Below are positions 14,551 to 18,778 of a stretch of 18,778 nt of DNA, piece after piece (the first letter of the stretch is position 1; each line of letters opens with the position of its first letter). A model generated the notes under the pieces. It made no database searches. It was not told the DNA's origin and saw only the letters and a list, made by a program, of their open reading frames with translations. Source of the DNA: SVQP01 sp045658965 (GTDB taxonomy: Bacteria > Bacillota > Clostridia > Oscillospirales > CAG-272); assembly GCA_045658965.1 (NCBI GenBank), contig JAZOVZ010000024.1:1-18778 (forward strand), in the 5' to 3' direction. Made by a program: the position numbers and the translations under genes.

Positions 14551-15453
14551 ATGGATTGGATCGTGGGAATGCAACGGGCAATTGACTACATTGAAGCGCA
14601 TCTAACCGAGGAAATTGACTATGAAAAGGTCGCTGCAGAGAGCTTTTCATCAAGTTATCACTTTGCAAGAGTGTTCAGTATCCTCTGCGGCTATACGCTT
14701 GGCGAGTACATTCGTATGCGTCGCTTGTCGCTAGCAGGCGCTGAGCTTGCAGATGGCAAGGAAAAGGTCATTGACGTGGCCTTGAAATATGGATATGATA
14801 GCCCGGATAGCTTTGCCAAGGCATTTCGCGCGTTTCACGGCATGTCGCCGTCCGAAGCGCGTATAAACGGAAAAACGCTCAAATCCTTTTCTCGCCTGTC
14901 TATCAAAATATCATTGGAAGGCGGTAGTGTCATGAATTACAGAATTGAAGAAAAAGAACAAATGGTATTGACCGGGTATAAGCGTCGCTTTACCGGTGTT
15001 CCGGGAGAACGCTTCAAACAAGAGGAAGAAATGTACGTTACTACAAGACCTCTACAATATATCCTTCAGGGGCTTTCCGGGGACGTGGTCAATACGTTTG
15101 ATATAGTCACAAATATTGATGATGAAGGGTATGACTTCTATATTGCAAGTCAACTCAACGAATACTGTCGCAACAATTTGAATAAGAGAGGTATACTCGG
15201 TGAAGAATGTGCCAAGTATTTTGAAAATGTAACCATCCCGAAAGGCACATATGTAATATTTGAAACCGAGCGATGCAGATTCCCTACGGCAGTCTTTTTG
15301 GATTTGCGAAAGAGAATCGTGAGTGAATGGTTGCCAAGCTCTGGATATCAGCTTGCCAATGCACCGGAGTTATTGCTTACGCATTGGTATGAAGGCGAGA
15401 TGAAACACCAAAGATACTGTGAGCTTTGGCTTCCGATCGAAAAGAAATGCTGA
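14551..15453 (+). CDS. AraC family regulator with GyrI-like effector-binding domain
   Basis: A 300-residue DNA-binding protein. Two helix-turn-helix units of the AraC/XylS type occupy the N-terminus (about residues 23-50 and 73-98, the latter with the usual ALKYGYDSPDSFAKAFRAFHGMSP pattern split across the second HTH). Residues 128-299 match the GyrI-like/AraC effector-binding fold, including MNYRIEE and the closing HWYEGEMKHQRYCELWLPI. Rob- and BmrR-type proteins use this fold to sense amphipathic small molecules. I choose ATG 14551, with GGGAGG about nine bases upstream, over TTG 14527. The gene is visibly richer in A/T-ending codons than its neighbours. It overlaps the following small regulator gene by seven bases. 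No drug efflux or other target gene lies next to it. Confidence 0.88.
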   Translation: MDWIVGMQRAIDYIEAHLTEEIDYEKVAAESFSSSYHFARVFSILCGYTLGEYIRMRRLSLAGAELADGKEKVIDVALKYGYDSPDSFAKAFRAFHGMSPSEARINGKTLKSFSRLSIKISLEGGSVMNYRIEEKEQMVLTGYKRRFTGVPGERFKQEEEMYVTTRPLQYILQGLSGDVVNTFDIVTNIDDEGYDFYIASQLNEYCRNNLNKRGILGEECAKYFENVTIPKGTYVIFETERCRFPTAVFLDLRKRIVSEWLPSSGYQLANAPELLLTHWYEGEMKHQRYCELWLPIEKKC

Positions 15454-15656
15454 GTCAGATTGCACGAAATATTCGCAGTTTGCGCCAACGGCAGAGAATG
15501 ACGCAGGCACAGTTAGCAAATATGCTGCATGTCACACCTCAAGCAGTCTCAAAATGGGAAAGAGGGGCAGCGGTACCGGATATTCGGACAGTACTATTGA
15601 TTGCCATGAAATTTGGTGTGAGTACGGATGATTTGTTATCCAAAGATCTTGCCTAA
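15447..15656 (+). CDS. Small XRE family (Cro/CI-type) transcriptional regulator
   Basis: A 69-residue protein that is almost only a helix-turn-helix domain: ARNIRSLRQRQRMTQAQLANML, then VTPQAVSKWERGAAVPD, then LLIAMKFGVSTDDLL. It should bind DNA as a dimer. I choose ATG 15447; TTG 15426 is in frame but has no ribosome binding site. ATG 15447 overlaps the end of the AraC-type gene by seven bases and also lacks a strong ribosome binding site, so translational coupling is likely. Its C-terminus follows the HTH closely, with no sensor domain. A terminator lies about 40 bases downstream. Confidence 0.85.
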   Translation: MLSQIARNIRSLRQRQRMTQAQLANMLHVTPQAVSKWERGAAVPDIRTVLLIAMKFGVSTDDLLSKDLA

Positions 15657-15697
15657 CAAAAGGACAGAGGTATTGGACTGATAAGTTGGCGGAAAAA

Positions 15698-15742
15698 CAG
15701 CAGGAATTTGTTCAATTTTGAGCAGATTCCTGTTGCTTTTTT
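15698..15742 (+). terminator. Terminator of the AraC/XRE regulator pair
   Basis: A 10-bp stem (15698-15707 with 15726-15735, one G-U pair), an 18-base loop, then C and six T ending at 15742. Confidence 0.78.
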
Positions 15743-15795
15743 GATCCAATGTGGTTTTCGTCATGATATAAAGCTTTACCGATTTGTTAAGACAA

Positions 15796-15834
15796 CCCCT
15801 TCCCCTCGCTGCGTAGCTAAGCGAGGGGAAGGGG
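15796..15834. repeat. GC-rich perfect hairpin, possible REP-like element
   Basis: A perfect 15-bp inverted repeat (CCCCTTCCCCTCGCT at 15796-15810 and its complement at 15820-15834) with a 9-base loop, in the gene-free 308-bp gap between convergent genes. No T-run follows on either strand, so it is not a standard terminator. The purine/pyrimidine-skewed arms are typical of small dispersed palindromes. Confidence 0.65.
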
Positions 15835-15876
15835 TGGTGTAAAGAGATTGGGTAATAATAGTTTTTCGAATAATCA

Positions 15877-15906
15877 AAGGGCTGAATCATTGTTGACTCA
15901 GCCCTT
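15877..15906 (-). terminator. Probable terminator of asd
   Basis: A 9-bp stem AAGGGCTGA (15877-15885) with TCAGCCCTT (15898-15906), about 60 bases past the asd stop codon. Read on the minus strand it is followed by only a short T-run (TTTGATTATT), so it is a moderate terminator. Confidence 0.6.
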
Positions 15907-15964
15907 ATTTCATAATACCCGCGACTTTATCTGTCCGATACCTTTTTCCTTTACTTTTGCAAAT

Positions 15965-17041
15965 TTAATCAAAATAACCCAGCTTATAAAGCAGCTCTGC
16001 GCACAAGAGTGCGCCGCCTGCCGCACCGCGCAGGGTGTTGTGGGCAAGGGCTACGAACTTGTAGTCGTAGATGGTGTCCTCGCGCAGTCTGCCAACCGTC
16101 ACGCCCATGCCGCCGTAAATGTCACGGTCAAGCTTGGTCTGGGGGCGGTTATCTTCTTGCATGTAAGTAATAAACTGCTCGGGGGCGCTGGGCAGACCGA
16201 GCTCCTGGGGCTTGCCGGAAAAGCTCTTCCAACGCTCCAGAATCTGCTCCTTGGTGGGCTTGTTCTCAAACTTGACAAACACAGCCGCCATATGACCGTC
16301 GGTCACGGGCACGCGAATGCACTGCGAGGTGATGGCAGGGCCTGCTGCCTTGACGATCTCGCCATTCTCCACCTTACCCCAGATGCGCAGGGGCTCCTGC
16401 TCGGACTTTTCTTCCTCACCGCCGATAAAGGGGATGATATTGTCAATCATTTCGGGCCACTCGTTGAAGGTCTTGCCTGCGCCCGAGATTGCCTGATAGG
16501 TGGTGACCACCATTTCCTTGATGCCAAAGTCCTTAACTGCGGTCAGCGCGGGCACGTAGCCCTGAATGGAGCAGTTGGGCTTGACCGCGATAAAGCCGCG
16601 CTTGGTGCCAAGACGCTTTTTCTGCGCTTCAATGACCTCGTAGTGGTCTGCGTTGACCTCCGGGATCACCATGGGCACGTCGGGCGTCCAACGGTGTGCG
16701 CTGTTGTTGGAGACCACGGGGATCTCTGCCTTGGCGTATGCCTCCTCCAGAGCCTTGATCTCGTCCTTTTTCATGTTGACCGCGCAGAACACGAAGGATA
16801 CAAGACCCTTGACGGTCTCAATGTCCTCGGAGCTGATGACGGTCATGTTCTTATATTTTTCGGGCAGGGGAGTGGTCATCTTCCATCTGCCGTCAAGTGC
16901 CTCTTCGTAGGTCTTGCCCGCGTTACGGGGGGATGCGACCAGAGCGGTTACTTCAAAATAAGGGTGATCTTCCAAGAGGGTCAGAAAACGCTGACCGACC
17001 ATACCCGTTGCGCCAATGACGCCGACTTTACATTTTTCCAT
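15965..17041 (-). CDS. asd: Aspartate-semialdehyde dehydrogenase
   Basis: A 358-residue enzyme that reduces aspartyl-4-phosphate to aspartate semialdehyde with NADPH, the branch point to lysine/diaminopimelate, threonine and methionine. The N-terminal nucleotide-binding motif is GATGMVG (10-16). The active-site Cys157 lies in KPNCSIQGY and the likely catalytic His250 in RVPVTDGH. The sequence style (KPNCSIQ, the VIPEVN region, about 350 residues) matches the archaeal/fungal-type branch of Asd rather than the E. coli-type enzyme. The start 17041 has AAGGAG six bases upstream. Its own promoter lies at 17083-17111, and the short leader leaves no room for a lysine riboswitch. It is convergent with the AraC/XRE pair. 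Confidence 0.95.
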   Translation of the reverse strand: MEKCKVGVIGATGMVGQRFLTLLEDHPYFEVTALVASPRNAGKTYEEALDGRWKMTTPLPEKYKNMTVISSEDIETVKGLVSFVFCAVNMKKDEIKALEEAYAKAEIPVVSNNSAHRWTPDVPMVIPEVNADHYEVIEAQKKRLGTKRGFIAVKPNCSIQGYVPALTAVKDFGIKEMVVTTYQAISGAGKTFNEWPEMIDNIIPFIGGEEEKSEQEPLRIWGKVENGEIVKAAGPAITSQCIRVPVTDGHMAAVFVKFENKPTKEQILERWKSFSGKPQELGLPSAPEQFITYMQEDNRPQTKLDRDIYGGMGVTVGRLREDTIYDYKFVALAHNTLRGAAGGALLCAELLYKLGYFD

Positions 17042-17082
17042 GGTAATCTCCTTGCGATAAGGGTGAATAAAAAGATACTAAT

Positions 17083-17111
17083 ATCATAGCACATAAGTGC
17101 AAGATGTGCAA
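17083..17111 (-). promoter_or_regulatory. Promoter of asd
   Basis: On the minus strand, TTGCAC (17111-17106), a 17-bp spacer and TATGAT (17088-17083) with TG and one base before the -10. The predicted start lies near 17076. Confidence 0.72.
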
Positions 17112-17147
17112 CTGTTTTTTTGGATTTTTTGCAAAAAAAGATGGTTC

Positions 17148-18041
17148 TCAGGTGTTTTTTTGCTCCACGATCTTGGAGTACACCTCGTTTTTATGTACGC
17201 CTCTGTCCTTTGCCGCCGCCTTGATGGCGTCCTTCTCGGACATGCCCGTGCTTACGTAGTATGCCACGTGCGCGGGAATGGTCATATCCTGCCAGAACGT
17301 TGCAGGTTCCGCGCTCTGTGTTGCGCCTTCGATGACCAGCACGTACTCGCCGCGCGGCTCTTTTGCGGTATAGATCTCAATCGCGCCCGCAAGCGTGGTG
17401 CGCTCCACCTGCTCGTTGAGCTTGGTCAGCTCGCGGCAAAGCGAGATGCGGCGCTCACCGCCAAACGTGTCCGCCAAGTCTTGCAAGGTTGTACGCAGCT
17501 TGTGCGGTGCTTCGTGCAAAATCATGGTGCGTTTTTCATTCTTGAGATCGGCAAGGTGCTCGCGTCGCTCTGCCTTGTTGGTGGAAAGAAAGCCCTCAAA
17601 GGTAAAGCGTCCCGTGGGCAGGGCAGAGAGGGTCAGCGCGGTAATAGCGGCACAGCAGCCGGGAATGCTGGTGACCGTTACGCCACGCTCGGCACACAGC
17701 ACGACAAGATCGGCACCGGGGTCGGACACCGCAGGCGTGCCCGCATCGGTGACTAAAGCGCAGGATTCGCCTGCTTGCAAGCGCTCGATGATCTGCTCAC
17801 CTCTCTCGCGCTTGTTGTGCTCGAAATAAGACACCATGGGCTTGGAAATGCCCAGCACCGAAAGCAGCTTCTGGCTGTTGCGCGTGTCCTCGGCGGCAAT
17901 GAAATCTACCTCGGAAAGCACCTTGATGGCGCGCTCGGAAAGGTCGGCAAGGTTGCCGATGGGGGTGGCAACCAAATATAGCGTACCGCCTACAATGGCG
18001 TTTTTTTCTTGGGGAAAGTCGTGATTTTTAATGGAACTCAT
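17148..18041 (-). CDS. rsmI: 16S rRNA (cytidine(1402)-2'-O)-methyltransferase RsmI
   Basis: A 297-residue SAM-dependent methyltransferase of the tetrapyrrole-methylase fold that 2'-O-methylates C1402 in the decoding centre of 16S rRNA. Diagnostic segments are ATPIGNL (25-31), AAEDTR (49-54), TDAGTPAVSDPG (98-109) and SIPGCCAAITAL (125-136), where most homologs have IPGPSA. The C-terminal region (about 225-297) fits the usual small extra domain. The start 18041 has AAAGGA seven bases upstream. It is divergent from the amidase gene, with 49 bp between starts. No clear terminator lies after it, only a T/A-rich palindrome (17115-17135), so read-through into asd is possible. Confidence 0.95.
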   Translation of the reverse strand: MSSIKNHDFPQEKNAIVGGTLYLVATPIGNLADLSERAIKVLSEVDFIAAEDTRNSQKLLSVLGISKPMVSYFEHNKRERGEQIIERLQAGESCALVTDAGTPAVSDPGADLVVLCAERGVTVTSIPGCCAAITALTLSALPTGRFTFEGFLSTNKAERREHLADLKNEKRTMILHEAPHKLRTTLQDLADTFGGERRISLCRELTKLNEQVERTTLAGAIEIYTAKEPRGEYVLVIEGATQSAEPATFWQDMTIPAHVAYYVSTGMSEKDAIKAAAKDRGVHKNEVYSKIVEQKNT

Positions 18042-18068
18042 GACAAATTCCTTTCATAGAATGAAAAT
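18040..18068 (+). promoter_or_regulatory. Weak candidate promoter of the amidase gene
   Basis: ATGACA (18040-18045), a 17-bp spacer and GAAAAT (18063-18068). The -35 matches five of six consensus bases but the -10 only four, and there is no TG extension. The predicted start near 18075 would fall just before the AAGGGGG ribosome binding site. Confidence 0.3.
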
Positions 18069-18090
18069 AGTACTTTGTAAGGGGGCTTTT

Positions 18091-18654
18091 ATGGCAATAA
18101 AGATATACGTGGATCAAGGGCACAATCCCGTCAATCCCAACGCGGGAGCGGAGGGGAATGGTTTGCGCGAGCAGGATATTACTTACCGTGTGGGGCAGGA
18201 GCTGGCAACGCTTTTGCGTGCCGATCCAAATTATGAGGTGCGACTTTCGCGCCCGACTGCGGACACACAGCTTGGCACTTCGCTGAACTCCAGCCTGCAG
18301 GCACGCGTGGGAGAGGCAAACGCGTGGGGTGCGGATTATTTTATCAGCCTGCATAACAACGCATCCGAGATCACCTCGGCATCGGGCACCGAGGCGTACG
18401 TGTATTCCCGTGCAGGGCAGGCTTTCCCACTTGCCGAGAGCATTGTGACGAGTGTGACCGATATCACGGGGCTGCCCGATCGCGGCACCATCGTGCGCTC
18501 GGGACTTTACGTGCTGCGTAAGACCGCCATGCCCGCGGTGCTTGTCGAGCTGGGATTTATCACCAATCCGGGCGACGCTGCGCTCATGAACCAAAATCCG
18601 GGGCTGTTCGCCCAAGGGGTATATCAGGGGATCAGGAATTACACGGGCGTATAA
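18091..18654 (+). CDS. N-acetylmuramoyl-L-alanine amidase, Amidase_3 family
   Basis: A 187-residue minimal Amidase_3 zinc enzyme, which cuts the bond between muramic acid and the stem peptide of peptidoglycan. Zinc ligands are His11 (YVDQGHN), Glu27 (GLREQD) and His88 (ISLHNNA); the catalytic Glu153 lies in LVELGFITN. I choose ATG 18091, with AAGGGGG five bases upstream; the longer in-frame start at 18031 falls inside rsmI and would add 20 unlike residues. There is no signal peptide, SH3, LysM or other wall-binding domain. It may act on imported muropeptides, be released by lysis, or leave by an unusual route. The gene is complete. Confidence 0.92.
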   Translation: MAIKIYVDQGHNPVNPNAGAEGNGLREQDITYRVGQELATLLRADPNYEVRLSRPTADTQLGTSLNSSLQARVGEANAWGADYFISLHNNASEITSASGTEAYVYSRAGQAFPLAESIVTSVTDITGLPDRGTIVRSGLYVLRKTAMPAVLVELGFITNPGDAALMNQNPGLFAQGVYQGIRNYTGV

Positions 18655-18693
18655 CGTAGGGGCGAACGGCTTGCAATGTGCGATCCTTCTGTC

Positions 18694-18728
18694 TGTAGGG
18701 GGCGACGTCCTCGACGCCCCGTCCTACA
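18694..18728. repeat. GC-rich imperfect palindrome, probable interspersed repeat
   Basis: TGTAG-GGGGCG at 18694 is matched by CGCCCC-GTC-CTACA ending at 18728, with an inner GACGTCCTCGAC. A partial direct copy of the left arm (GTAGGGGCGA) lies at 18656-18665, just after the amidase stop. No T-run follows. Nothing else recognisable is seen in 18655-18778. Confidence 0.5.
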
Positions 18729-18778
18729 TGAACAAATCTTTTAAGTCGGAGGCCAAGCGGTCTTAGGAAGACAATGAC

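Noticed and set aside
17042..17082. Lysine riboswitch or T-box upstream of asd
   Set aside because: The predicted leader is only about 35 bases, with no conserved elements of either class.
17115..17135. T/A-rich palindrome after rsmI as a terminator
   Set aside because: The stem is only A-T pairs around TGCA, with no GC-rich part, so it is unlikely to stop polymerase.
18740..18778. GGCCAAGCGGTCTTAGG as the 5' part of a tRNA
   Set aside because: It resembles a D-arm in wording, but GTCTT and AAGAC pair as a separate hairpin and no acceptor or anticodon arm can be seen before the window ends.

Overview
The window looks like a chromosomal segment of a Gram-positive, low-to-mid GC Clostridia-type bacterium, probably an Oscillospiraceae-like gut lineage. 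The evidence is AGGAGG-like ribosome binding sites, consensus sigma-A promoters, U-tailed hairpin terminators, and secreted proteins ending in a hydrophobic segment plus Lys/Arg. No rRNA, tRNA or species marker is present, so this placement is an inference. Coding density is high and most genes are housekeeping or catabolic. I see no complete mobile element with a transposase or integrase, no CRISPR array and no recognised defence system.

Layout. 43-858 (minus): an alpha/beta hydrolase (esterase type), divergent from the next gene. 998-4398: two paralogous secreted proteins with a family 9 carbohydrate-binding-like domain, a second beta-rich domain and an unusual Cys-containing C-terminal anchor. 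Each has its own promoter and terminator, and the second is strongly codon-optimised. 4524-6203: M3 family oligoendopeptidase. 6239-6354: a 116-bp intergenic repeat-like element. 6484-7926: GH20 beta-N-acetylhexosaminidase without a signal peptide. 8013-11789: an operon of a DUF1846 (UPF0371) protein, an L-asparaginase translationally coupled to it, and an M18 aspartyl-type aminopeptidase. 11790-12320 (gene-free, 531 bp): a terminator, a composite ~390-bp inverted-repeat element, and the promoter of the next operon. 12321-14433: an operon of a small cytosolic CBM9-like protein and two tandem-duplicated HAD phosphatases, coupled by ATGA overlaps. 14551-15656: an AraC/GyrI-type regulator overlapping a small XRE-type regulator. 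15657-15964 (gene-free, 308 bp): a terminator, a very stable GC-rich hairpin, and a probable terminator for the opposite strand. 15965-17041 (minus): asd. 17148-18041 (minus): rsmI. 18091-18654: Amidase_3 family N-acetylmuramoyl-L-alanine amidase. 18655-18778: repeat-like GC-rich sequence.

How the genes may work together. Many products handle peptides, amino sugars or aspartate: oligopeptidase, aspartyl aminopeptidase, asparaginase, aspartate-semialdehyde dehydrogenase, hexosaminidase and muramoyl-alanine amidase. The glycan-binding surface proteins and the CBM9/HAD operon suggest attention to external or imported carbohydrate. This fits a fermenter that scavenges host or bacterial glycans and peptides, but the grouping is an inference from neighbourhood; these are separate transcription units.

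The best candidates for something undescribed are the twin surface proteins with their Cys-tail anchor and asymmetric expression signals, and the composite 390-bp hairpin element. Eight promoters across the window share an exact 17-bp spacer, most with an extended -10, which makes the transcription-unit map unusually clear.
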